The translations under genes and the position numbers were made by a program. Shown here in pieces: positions 26,900 through 37,258 of a DNA stretch of 64,000 nt. Each line of letters opens with the position of its first letter. Position 1 is the stretch's first letter. Under the pieces are notes generated by a model. The model did no database searches and was not told the DNA's origin. It was given only the letters and a program-made list of their open reading frames with translations. The DNA comes from Parascedosporium putredinis (lineage: Eukaryota > Ascomycota > Sordariomycetes > Microascales > Microascaceae). Location: assembly GCA_949357655.1 (NCBI GenBank), contig CASHTG010000017.1, positions 434,001 through 498,000 of the forward strand. Direction: 5' to 3'.

Positions 26900-28534
26900 T
26901 TTATTTCTTGACTATTTTGGAAGAGAAACAAGAACCCCCCCAAACAATCACGTTCAACATGCTTTTGACTGGCGTTGGATCATTCGGAATCAAATACATC
27001 GCGAGCTTGTCCCCCTTCACTTTGCCTTTTAATAGGTCATTTTCACGACTTGTCAACATTACATTTCTTCCCTCTTAGGATATAGACGCGTTCTTCGGGT
27101 TGGTCTTTGTAAGGACGGTTGCGTTTCTCCTGTCCTTTTTTTCTACTATTATTTTCTTTTTCTCTGTTTGGGACGAGGATTCATGCTTCGTGGCGGGTCA
27201 GGCATCTTTCTAGCACCCGAGTTGCCTTTCGGGATGTGCTCTTGTGCGTGTTTCTTTGGAACGGTGTTCGGAGTCTTCTACACGGTTTATACAGCTGCAT
27301 TAAACGGTCTTCTCTCTTTGCCAATCAGTACATCCTACTTCATTGCGTCAATGTAAATCATGGTATTGTGGTGCCCTTGTTCATTCTCACGCGAGAAGTC
27401 GAGTCGCGTCTTAGTTCCCATAAGATGGATGGAAGAGAAAAAGAGCGAAAGCAATCATCACCACAAATGCCGACCCACCGCGGCCATTCTGGAAACTCGA
27501 ATGAGTCCAAAAGCATCCCACAGTCGGAGCTTTTTCAAAATTCAAGGCCTTCCCCGGGTCTGTGGTAGAATATTGGAAAGAACTGCCTCTCTCAATCGAT
27601 TCAAACCCGTCCCCTGGCGTCGAGAGCCTGCGTTCAAACGTTCAAACGTGCGCGACGTCGTGAGCTTTCCCGTTTAGGAAGCGCCTGCATCCATTTGACC
27701 CCTTCTTCCTTCCCTTTCTCCACGCATGTGGATCCCCTCCCTCTCTTTTTTTCCTTCCTGCTGCTCGTTTTCCTTAGCGCGTTTATTTTTCTTTGAACAA
27801 ATGCGGGAGGGTGGAGACAGGGGGAAGGGGGCCTTGGAAAGGGGGTGGGTTTAGCGCCAAGGGGTGCAGAAATCAGAGGATGTTGCAAGGTCGACCAGCT
27901 TCCTGGGACGTGCACGGACGCGCGGGTATCAAGGTGACACGCTTGCTGGGGAAGCTGCTTCACGTTCTTCAGATCATGTTGGGAGAGATGCTTGTGGGGA
28001 CTATCACCAATTGATTGATGACTTTTTGCTTCTTTTTATTTTTTTATCCTCCTCAGGCAGCAGGTGTAACTTGGTGATGGATACTCAATACCCCACGGTC
28101 TGGCATATGTAAGTGGGGTTTTGGGGGTATATAGACCTCGGAAAGTGCCCTCGACTCGTGTTTGGAGAAGTGGGCTGGAACGGATCAAAACCGCTGACTG
28201 GGAGAGTAGGTAGGAGCAGTCGGTGTATTTCAGGCCTAGCAGCTTCCTTTTCCAAAATGCGTGATGTTGAAACCGTTGCTCTTTCCCGAGCTTCAGGGAT
28301 TCGTGTCTTGAAGATCCAGGCGCGACTTTCCTTCCATGCACCATGGCTCAACGATATCCGTCTCTTCTCGTTGTCGCCGTCAGACCTTGAACGACGTCTC
28401 CGAGTAATTTCAGTAGTTTTGATCACTCCCGGTCAAATGCTAGACAATCATTTCTATTGTTTTCAGTCATCCCCCGCCATCTGCTATTATCCAGTTTTCT
28501 TTATCCATTACTAGAAACCACTCATTTGAAGAAG
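26900..28534. other. Intergenic region after the Whi5-like gene
   Basis: The first 800 bases are T-rich and probably hold the 3' end of the Whi5-like transcript. The remaining sequence has only short overlapping frames. Nothing else is recognised. Confidence 0.55.
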
Positions 28535-30443
28535 ATGGCTGCCTTGGGTGCACCCATTTCCCCACACGCACACGGCTCCGAAAGACCGGGGCCTTCTTCA
28601 TCATATTATCGTTCCACCAAATCAAGCTCGCCTCCTTCTGGTGGAAGGGCCCAAAAGCAAGCCAACCCTACCGGAAGAGACCTCTCGCGTTCCGCCAGGC
28701 CCCCATACTATGCAAGCCGTCCCACGGTAGCAAGCACACTACGGGCCTCCCCCAAACAGAGGCAAGCGAGGAGTCAGAGCCCCAGGCTCGGTGCAGAACC
28801 TCCGCAGCAGGTCCCGGCGGCAGCATAGATGGAACCGACATATCTAGCAAGCCTTCACTAGAATCCTACGAGTTCTCGGACGCCCATGCCGCTGCAAACG
28901 CCCCGCTAGGTCACTACCGAGGACCGACCCCAAAGACGGTGGATGAGATCCGAGAGGCGTACTTTGCTACAAAAGGCCTGAGCCTTTCGAGCATCAAGGA
29001 ATGGGAGTGGCACTGCCTCAATGCCGACATGGGGGCTCTGGCCATCGCAGCCAAGAGCAGAGCAATAAACGGGGAGATTACTGGATACGATGAAAACGAT
29101 GGGTTTTCGGGTTCGGCCGCAACTTGCGGCACGCTGAAGCTGTGGTTGCTCTCCCAGGCAAAATTCAATGAACTAAAAACTATAGAACTCTGGGCCCGTT
29201 TGAGTAAGTAGTGTAACGGTCACGCACTCCCGTCCCCCTCAGTCTTAAAATGTCAGGCGCTAACCCTTTGCGTAGCAACCCCTTCGTGGGCCTCCGGGAT
29301 CAGAAGAGATGGTGATACACGGTGGCTGGTGAGCCCAGACTAGGCAGATGGGCTACCCATGAGCCATTCCGTTAGCTTTGATAATGACGACAACGGAACT
29401 GCTTCCTTTGGCGGTCCCGGCGATTATAGCATCGAGGACACTCCCGCCGTGGACAGGCCACGAGGTGCGGCTATTAGACATCTGGATGCGGCTCAAGTCG
29501 ACGCGAGAGTTCCCGCAGTCCAGACAAGACTCCTCCGCAGCGTATTGGGTGCCACTCTAAAGCGCGTTGGCTCGAGCCTCTACGGCTACAGGATCAAAGC
29601 CAAGGGTGCCCGGAAATCTATGAACTCGGAATCGAGCCAGTTACCCATGTGGCAAGGCCGGTGGTCAGGGGATGGAGAGGATGGTGATGAAGAAGGAGAT
29701 GGCAACGGCGACAACGGGGTCGAGAAATCAACAATCGGGGCCTTTGACGCCATCTATCTGATAAGAGATGATCACCCTTCATCACCCCCACTCCACGGTC
29801 CTCTGATCACGACCCGGAGACGAGTTTTCACAGTCTAGATGGCCATCTGACGGAGACTAGGCGTACCCGCTCAGTAATCTAGGGGCTCCGTCAGCAGCTG
29901 GACGATAAACTGGCGCTTTGCGATGCGGTTATCCGGGACCTCAGAAAGAGCGGGAAATTAGTGAAAGAGGCCAAATCCGAATGCAATACATTACGAAGAG
30001 GTTTCTTGGCGCTTCAAGAGGCCCAGGAGCATGCGAGCCCTACCCGGTCCGAAATGGATGGTATGTTTGAGAGGCTCACTTGCTCGGAAAGGAATTTGAA
30101 GCGATACAAGTTTAAATCAAGGCTTTTCGATTCGCTCTGCCAAGAGATAAAGATGATGCCCTATCATATAGAAAGCGCCGAGGTAGCAATTGTATACTTT
30201 GACGCACTGAGAAGCTGGGTCAAGATGAAAGAGAAGGCAGTTTCCCGTGAGTGGGGTATGTGCGGCTCGGGACCGGCTCGCACAGGTCTCTCAAGAGCTG
30301 CCTTGTCCTCGGTTGGGGAAGACGGGGGGACGGATTCGTTGGATTCACCGGGGACGTCGCTCGAGTACTCCTCCTCAATTGATGAGGGCGGTTACGATGG
30401 AGCTGGTGAGGAGGAGGAAATGGTGGCGTTGGACGCCTTCTGA
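28535..30443 (+). CDS. Unrecognised coiled-coil protein, one in-frame stop
   Basis: I do not recognise this gene. The reading starts at MAALGAP with a Ser/Pro-rich basic region, passes into a compact segment (GPTPKTVDEIREAYFATKG and following, about residues 128-222), then an acidic Gly/Asp region, a coiled-coil stretch (QQLDDKLALCDAVIRDLRKS onward) and a Ser/Glu-rich tail. The best model has exons 28535-29203 and 29348-30443; the intron has GTAAGT, a GCTAAC branch site and a CAG end. One base is missing in each of two C5 runs (28749 and 29785). With both added the total is 589 codons exactly, which supports one gene, but TAG at 29880 interrupts it just before the coiled coil. CAG to TAG is a single C-to-T change, the kind left by repeat-induced point mutation, or it is a base error. 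It may be a young pseudogene. Confidence 0.5.
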
Positions 30444-30843
30444 ATGGGCTCGTTGTCAAGTACAGCTTAAGCCAGGCAGAACAGCAGACGATTTTTTCAG
30501 TATCACTATCCGAGAGGGGCCGGTCAATTGATCCGCACAGCATAAATAGGGGAAATACAAGTACTGTTAACCAAATGTGGCCGGCGAGGCCGTAAATGAG
30601 AGATAAAAGTTTGGTATCAATTGACAAAGATCATCTATACCAACAACGCCTTGGATACCTTGAAATGCACATGGACACCGCCAAGAGATAAATCAACAGG
30701 AATAAAGGTAAAGAAAAAAGGAAATAAGGAAGCTGTAAAGTCGCCCGAATGATTTCCGCCACCCCTCAGGTTGGCTTATGGAAAGAATAACTTTTCAAAG
30801 TCAATGGGGCCTTGCAGGAGACCTTGGGGTTTGTAGTGATACC
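30444..30843. other. Short convergent intergenic gap
   Basis: Four hundred bases between the ends of the plus-strand coiled-coil gene and the minus-strand RTA1-like gene. It contains one CAATTGATC at 30525 and A-rich stretches near 30700, likely 3' ends of both transcripts. Confidence 0.5.
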
Positions 30844-31898
30844 CTAAATAGCGACGCCAAGCTTCTCTACGGGGCGGCCATTGACAGAGCGATTCTTCCT
30901 ATCGAACACAAGACCCGGGTGGCCAAAGCCCAAAGCGGCAACGGCGACGACAATGAGGACACCTTCGAGACCGATAAAGAGGCCCTCCTCGGACATGGTA
31001 GAGCCAGAGTAGCCCTCTCGTAGTTCGTAGCAGCGGAAGACACAACGGGCGAGGATGAGTAGGATGGCAGAGGCGAGGCCGCCGAGGAAGGCGTTCATGC
31101 GCCACGGCTCGGGCTCGGCAGAAGAGGAGTCGGGGGCGGCAGCGGGGTACTCGGAGTCGGAAGTGGCAGCGGCAGCGGCGAAGGCGCGGCCGCGGCGGTA
31201 GGAGCGAATCATGTGGTCGGCGAAGAGGAAGCAAAAGGTGGCGATGACGACGACTTGGAGGATGAGGCCGGCGAAAGCGAGGTCGATGCCGGTCTGGTTG
31301 GAGCCGGAGGAGATGGTGGAGAGGGCGCCGCCGGCGGCTTGCAGGATGAGGCAGACGACGTCGGCGGGGATGAAGATCCAGTAGTAGAGGGAGGGGCGGA
31401 TGCGGGCGAGGTCAGGGGAGAAGTTGGAGATGGCTTTGGAGAGGGTGATGTAGATTGCGGCGGTGTAGAAGATGGGACCGGATGTGATGAAGACTGGTGC
31501 GTCGAGTCGTACTGTGTTAGTTATGCCTTTTTCTCTCCTCTCCTCTTCGTGCTATCCCGGGCTAGGGAACTTACCAATCTGGGTCATGAAGCCGGCAAAC
31601 ATGAAGGGGTTGCCGTGCATCAGGATGCGGCCGACATAGCCTATGATCTCGACGAGGCAGCCGATGACCATGCAGGAGGCGAACCAGACCTGGCGCCAGC
31701 GGAAGCCGAGGTAGGCATGGATGGCGAGGGCAATGGCGTAGATGGCGGCAAAAGCGATGTTGGCGGCTAGGCTGGGGCGGTAGCGGTAGACGGAGTACTC
31801 GATGGGGCAGAGGTCGAGGGTGCAGTTGGCCTCGGGACCGAAGACGACGATGTAAGGGGGAGGAAGGGGAAGACGGGGACATCGGTGATGTTGGACAT
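30844..31898 (-). CDS. RTA1-like multi-pass membrane protein
   Basis: Member of the fungal RTA1/RSB1 family, plasma- or endomembrane proteins with about seven membrane spans linked to sterol-like drug resistance and export of sphingoid bases or other lipids. Family hallmarks seen: a short N-terminus with NCTLDLCPIEYSVYRYRPSL, a helix pair followed by MVIGCLVEIIGYVGRIL, then LDAPVFITSGPIFYTAAIYI, a span with IPADVVCLILQAAGG, and CVFRCYELREG near the end of the sixth span. A basic and Ala/Ser-rich loop lies between spans five and six. Exons on the minus strand: 31898-31575 and 31511-30844, intron 63 bp with CTAAC before the acceptor. One base is missing in the run at 31856-31860; with it the protein is 330 residues, a normal family length. 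The substrate cannot be told from the sequence. Confidence 0.9.
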
Positions 31899-34114
31899 CC
31901 TGTCTAGGAGGGAGGGGTTTGCTGCGATGGCGATTACTCTTGATTCCTTTGCGTCGTTCCTTTTCTTTAACTTGAAGGCGAGCGCCCAAAACCAGCGGAG
32001 GAGCTACGATAAGACCAGAGATTGGAAGTAGGTTGAGTTGACGGTTGAAGATAGAGGGGCGAGAGAGGTGGGCACGGATAACTTATAACGTTGTATGGAG
32101 TGGCAGTAGAGATGGAGCGAGACCCTAGTGCTTCCTAGATGGAGAGTATGTAGTCGAGGGCGAGAGAGATCATGAAGATTGGCCAAGATATCGGGATGAA
32201 TCTGAGGATGAAGGAAGGACCCCACGAAGACTTAAATAAAAACGAGTCATACGCAAGCCACCGGGGGACGGGGGTAGGACTCGGTGACATTTCATCCTCC
32301 GTCGTCCCATCTCCATTCTCGAACTACACGTGCTGGGGAGCGCTACAGAAAGTGCAGGGCTACGGTACCGGCCCAGACCGTCCGTATTCTCTCGGACTCG
32401 CAAATTATCCAGTGAGAGAACGGCAAAAGCCTCAATTCCACGTAGACAGCAATAACCGACAGACACACGGACAAGACACAGGCACCAACCCACACAAAAT
32501 ATGCAACACTGCCAACTGAGCCGCCCCGCCTTACCAAGCATCGGGCAGGATACCACTCTCTAGCCCATAGGCGACCGTGTCGCAATACCGTAGCGCCGTA
32601 GCGATGTGGGAATATGGTAAGCAGGCATCTCGGCTCAGCAAACCGTATCGGCTACGCGGCACCTCCCTTTTGCAAGGACGTGGGGGTGAGCAAAGGGAAA
32701 CGGACAGGAGAAAGAGTGGTGGGAGGAGGAGGAGGAGGAGGGGCTAAGGGAGTGCGTTTCAGTGGGCGTTGATTCGATTCCTGGTGGCGGGAGGGGAAAC
32801 GAAGAAGAAAAAAACCCCCATTAAAAAACAGAGAAGAGAACGAGTGGCCGGAGGAGGCGCGGTTGGCGAGCCCTGCTGCCGGATTCGTGGCCGTCGCTCG
32901 CATGATCCATCCCAGGGCTGGACTAGGCCCAATGGTTGAGAGGATTCGCTTAAAGATATTGAGCCCTTCTCCATTGTATTTCCCCCTTCTGCTCCGGGAT
33001 TTTAGGTTCCCTTGTTTCTTTCTCGGTGGTGGGGTTTGCCGGGCCTTGTGGGCTCTGCGCCCTCTCCGCGCCCGTCGCCAAAGTCGCTGGTACGTCGACG
33101 CTGGCGGGGCCGAACGTGTGGGGCCAAGTATCCTGTTCTTGGGATTCGAGAAGGAATCGCTGGTTTCCACCGTTGGAGGCGCCGCGATGGCACGTCGTGC
33201 CTGCTCCTTTCGCTGCTTCCTTCCCGCCGTGCCGTTGGTCTCTTTCTTTTTCTTTTGACGGTTTGATCCTTCCTAACGAGATCGGTCTTTTTGGCGATCC
33301 ACAACTCATATCCTTATTTTGGAAGGGAAAGGGGGAAAAGAAAGACCGAAGCGGGGAGGAGGAGCTATGGCCGACGCATCAATTGGCTCAATCCAGGGAC
33401 GACCAAATCGTCGATAAGTGTGAATATTATTCCTAACTTGTTCGGTGACATTGAGGCATCAACAAAGGCGGTGCAGCGGCGGACATCTTCACAAGCGTTG
33501 ATAGGATGAAGAGAGCCAGGCAACGTCAATATCCTATCGTCTCACCTCCCATCACTAACCACGTCGTACTTCGTATGGACAACATCAGTGTGAGAGGGAG
33601 TCCCTTTGGGTGCTAACGTTGACGTCATCTCCAAGGAGCGATAGGGCAAAGAATGGGGACAAAAGTCTTTTGTTCTATTTCGTTTCCTTTTTCTATCATT
33701 ATGTTCCGCTCCTTCAAGGTATTGATCGATTGATCGTTTTAGGCAATCAGGTGCGAACCCGAGCGATTCGTGTGCCCTTTCCATTCCGCCCTCCTCCCCG
33801 GTCGCACGACGTACCGCGCGTTGTGGGGCTGACAATCCGCGTGGCATGGCTTCGGTTTCGCGACATCAATACCAAATAGGGAATCGGGGAGGGGCCGTGC
33901 TTCGTTAGCCTAGCCACCATGGATGCCCTTCCGAAGTGTCAACAGGCCTTGGCACCCATGATACTCTTACTACTCCATCTCCGCTCCGTAGAACCAAAAA
34001 AAAATTCCAATTGTCTCTTATTCTAATTTCTTTTTCGAGTACCGTCATCTTCTCTGTGCGACAGCTCGGGTTTGAGATGCACCCTCCTCCCTCGCCGAGT
34101 TTCACGAGAAAACA
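31899..34114. other. Intergenic region, RTA1-like to amine oxidase
   Basis: About 2.2 kb holding the promoter of the minus-strand RTA1-like gene at its left side and the 3' end of the amine oxidase gene at its right. Frames at 32860-33310 on both strands overlap each other and show no domain. No repeat or RNA gene seen. Confidence 0.55.
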
Positions 34115-35159
34115 TCAGCTGAGTGAGCCTTCCGCCGAGCCACCGTGATGATGAGCTACCCTTCTCGCAACCTCCTCTCCGCTCCAGTATGCGCCAGCCA
34201 CCGTCCCTAGCCCGCCGGGCGGAGAGGCGTGCTCGCCGGCGAACCAGATGCCGTGGCCGCCGCCGATACCCTCTCGAAGCGCCTTCTGGTGGTCCTCGCA
34301 GTTGCCCGAGCCGACAGGTTGGTTGCAAAACGAGCCGTAGCCTGCAAACTTGTCAGACTGCCAGTCCGTCGACAAGAACTGTGACGGCTTGCATCCGGGA
34401 TTGGCCGGATTGTAGCCGGGCAGCCGGGAGTAGTAGGGGCGAAAGACATCATCGAGTATCTGGCAATACTCCTCAGAGTCGTGCGGCATGCCGCGGACAA
34501 GACCCGTTACGTGCCTCCCCATTGGCCGTAAACAAAAAACATGATGATGGGCTGTGAAAGCGCGCCGGGCAGACCGGAGAGGGAAATGATTTCGGTGCGC
34601 CACCGGCCCGGGTTTGACTCGGCGGCGTAGTTGGGGCACAAGAAGAGGGACTCAATGGGGAAGAAGGACGGAATGGGAGAGCCGTCCGCGCCAGCGTCAT
34701 GGCTACCATTGGCTTGGGGGCTTGATGGATCCCAAAACGCAGTAGGAAACTTGATAAAGACTTTGTCTAGGTTTCCGAAGCCGAGACTGCTGATCGCGGT
34801 TGATATCCTTGGCGGCAATGGCGGGATAAATGCGTCCTGATTGCGTTTAAGCCAGCCCAGCGGGGCCGTGACTATGACGCTGTCGAAAGAGACCCTATCT
34901 CCATTGAGAAGTTGGACCTCGACCTTGCCGAGCCCATCACTCTCAAATCGCACAACTTCTGAGTTGAGTAGCAAGGTAACACTATCAGACACAGTGGATA
35001 GGAGATTGTCTAAGATGGGCCTGAAAGTGGAGGCCACGAACAGATTATCTTGAAGACATTAAAGCTCGCTCAAGTCAGCCACTTACCGTTTCCGGCACTA
35101 ACAAAACGAGAAATAGAACATGGGGAAAGAGGAAGAGGGAGAAGACGGGAGAGAAATGT

Positions 35160-35195
<36 letters not shown>

Positions 35196-35786
35196 AGATG
35201 GGTGACCTTACCACCTTCAAGCCCGGCATCCAGCCACAGGTTCTTCAGGCTTTGTCTGGAGCAATCGTCACCCATGAATGCCCCCACATCTCTAAGATAT
35301 GTACCATGAGAACCTCGTACTCCTCTACACCCCTACTCTCTGCCCGTTTCCGAACCTCCTCCATGAAGAAGTCCATCATCCGCGCCTCGGAGGAAATAGT
35401 CTCGCAGTTCTTCCTGCTCCACTCCATCGCCTTTTCCAGAATCTCCCACACTTCCTCATAGTACCGCCGCGCCGAAGCCGGGTCAAGCCAGTTCCCATCC
35501 TGGTCGCATATCGACGTGAGAGCCCCGCAGGCGACGGTCGTCGCTTTCGCTTCTTCCACGAGCTGGACCAAGGGGTTTCCTCGAGTCCCGTGGATCCAGC
35601 TAGCACCTAGGTCGATGGGTAGACCAAGCCTAGAGCTTTGGTGGAGGCGGCCGCCAACACGGTCCCGGGCTTCGAGGATGGTCACTGCGAATCCGGCGGA
35701 GGCGAGGAGGAAGCGGCGCGTAGGCCGCTGACGCCGGCGCCGATCACTCCGATGCGTATGGCGGCGCTAGGGTTAGGTTGGGCCAT
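34115..35786 (-). CDS. Flavin-containing amine oxidase (polyamine oxidase-like)
   Basis: FAD-dependent oxidase that converts a primary or secondary amine, probably a polyamine, to an aldehyde with release of hydrogen peroxide. The N-terminus has the dinucleotide-binding GVIGAGVSGLRAA and the second FAD motif TILEARDRVGGR, then LGASWIHG. The C-terminus carries the conserved FAD-contact block GIWFAGEHASPPGG followed by GAYWSGEEVARR. Exons on the minus strand are 35786-35212 and 35048-34115; the 163-bp intron is phase 1 and contains a GT microsatellite. Three one-base losses break the frame: near 35715, in the C5 at 35281 and in the C4 at 34517. Restoring the count gives 503 residues, the usual length for the family, and keeps all motifs, so I take them as sequence errors. 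No SKL-type peroxisome signal at the end. The precise substrate is unknown. Confidence 0.9.
35162..35190. repeat. GT dinucleotide microsatellite in an intron
   Basis: About fourteen GT repeats on the plus strand (AC on the coding strand) inside the amine oxidase intron, near its donor site. Likely length-variable between strains. Confidence 0.9.
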
Positions 35787-37258
35787 GTGCGTTCTCTCGA
35801 TGGGGAGAGGGGAAAAAGAAACGGGCAGAAAAAAAAAGAAAAAAGAGGCTTGGCTAGGATGTGTCACAACAGGCAAGAGGGGCCTAGTCTCTAGAGAATT
35901 AAGAGTGGTGGTGTGATGAGTTGGCCCCTGATAGATCGTGCTGCTTTGTGTCGGCACAGCAGGGTGGTGAAGTATGGCAAAGGGAGCGCGATCACAAGTA
36001 CAACTGGCCACGTCTAAAAAGTCGCCCGTGATTTGAGGGGCGCTGCAAAGGAAATAAATAGGCCGCTCTGATTGATCGGCTTCGCTCCCACGTTGTATTG
36101 TCATCAAGAGTGCCGCTCCGATGCGCCCGGCTCGCCATCCTGAAGCTTTTTCCACTTCACTCTGCTGAAAAATCAGAACGATCCATGGATGACTTTAAAT
36201 CTGGCTGGTCGGTCTGAGATGGGGCGCAAGTGGAATATCCATAGATTTAGAAGCGATGTCATCGTCAATTCGAACCAGAGCCAACCTGACCGCCTCCGCC
36301 TCGTCTTCATGTAGCCCGGTCTAGACCGGGCGCTCCATACTCGACCGGGCTTTCCATCCCTTTTACCTTTTCCCACACGTAGGCGTAGGCACCAACGCCA
36401 CCCATTCGCTTCACCGCCCCGCATTCAACGCAGTTCGCCTCTCTTGCGAAAGTCGAAAGGAAGCAGGATCGTTCCGGCCCGGCAAGAAGATGGGATGATT
36501 AACCCCGTTGTTCTCGGCCGGCCGGATAGCGAGTAATAAAACGCCTAGGCAATACACCAAATCAAATCTAAGAATTAGAAAGCCTAAGTTGTTGTCAATC
36601 AGTCCAGTCTGTGTGAAAGTATCCATTGTGAGGTGTGCTCGCGAAGGCACATTGTGCGCATAGTGAATGCATGGAAAGACGAGCTCTCATGTTTCATGGG
36701 GCTACCTGCCTGCCATCGCCATGTCGAGTAGACAACACCAATCAGACATGGGCAAACTGACACAGCATCCAAATCTGGGTTTGCATCCGCGGCCACTCGA
36801 CATGCATGCCCGCTCGCCGTAAAGCATCTTCAGATACTCTTTCTCGTCCTATCAGCTTTAGGCCTCATGAAGGCTGGAGACCTTCCGTCACCCACCAGTG
36901 GAACCGAACGCACTTTATTCAACGGGGGCATTCATGGGTTGGCAGGAGACTTGGTCTGGCTTTTGGCCTGGTTCGCGGTAAGGTGTGACGGCAGGGGCCA
37001 TCGCAGCACGACGCAGGCGTGATTGATATTCCGGGATGCCGCGCTGCTCCAAAGATGAACAAATGTTCTTTTGCGCCATCGGATGATCAAGGGTCGGGGA
37101 GGGGCTGTCACGCCAATTATCTTTGTACATGCCTTCGCCTAGATATAATTCGGAAGTGGCCCTCCTCTTTGCTGTGCTCATGCGTCTCTCAACGGGAGGC
37201 GAAATGACCTAGAACCGTGTACGTTCTTCTCCCGACAGAAAGCACGGAGCCGCTTCAC
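35787..37258. promoter_or_regulatory. Shared upstream region of amine oxidase and ankyrin genes
   Basis: About 1.5 kb between two divergent genes, so it holds both promoters. Its one distinctive element is an 18-bp perfect palindrome near the middle. A pyrimidine-rich stretch ending in CCGACAG at 37233-37239 just before the ankyrin ATG could be the end of a leader intron. No other gene seen. Confidence 0.5.
36314..36331. promoter_or_regulatory. 18-bp perfect palindrome GCCCGGTCTAGACCGGGC
   Basis: A perfect dyad with CCGG half-sites, 528 bp from the amine oxidase start and 928 bp from the ankyrin gene start. A second GACCGGGC follows at 36344-36351. Zn2Cys6 factors often bind paired CGG triplets, so a regulator site is possible; this is inference. 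Confidence 0.4.

Noticed and set aside
31213..31770. Plus-strand Gly/Asp/Glu-rich 185-codon frame
   Set aside because: Antisense of the RTA1-like membrane spans; acidic composition is the mirror of hydrophobic codons.
34123..34557. Plus-strand 144-codon Arg/Ser-rich frame
   Set aside because: Antisense of the conserved C-terminal part of the amine oxidase.
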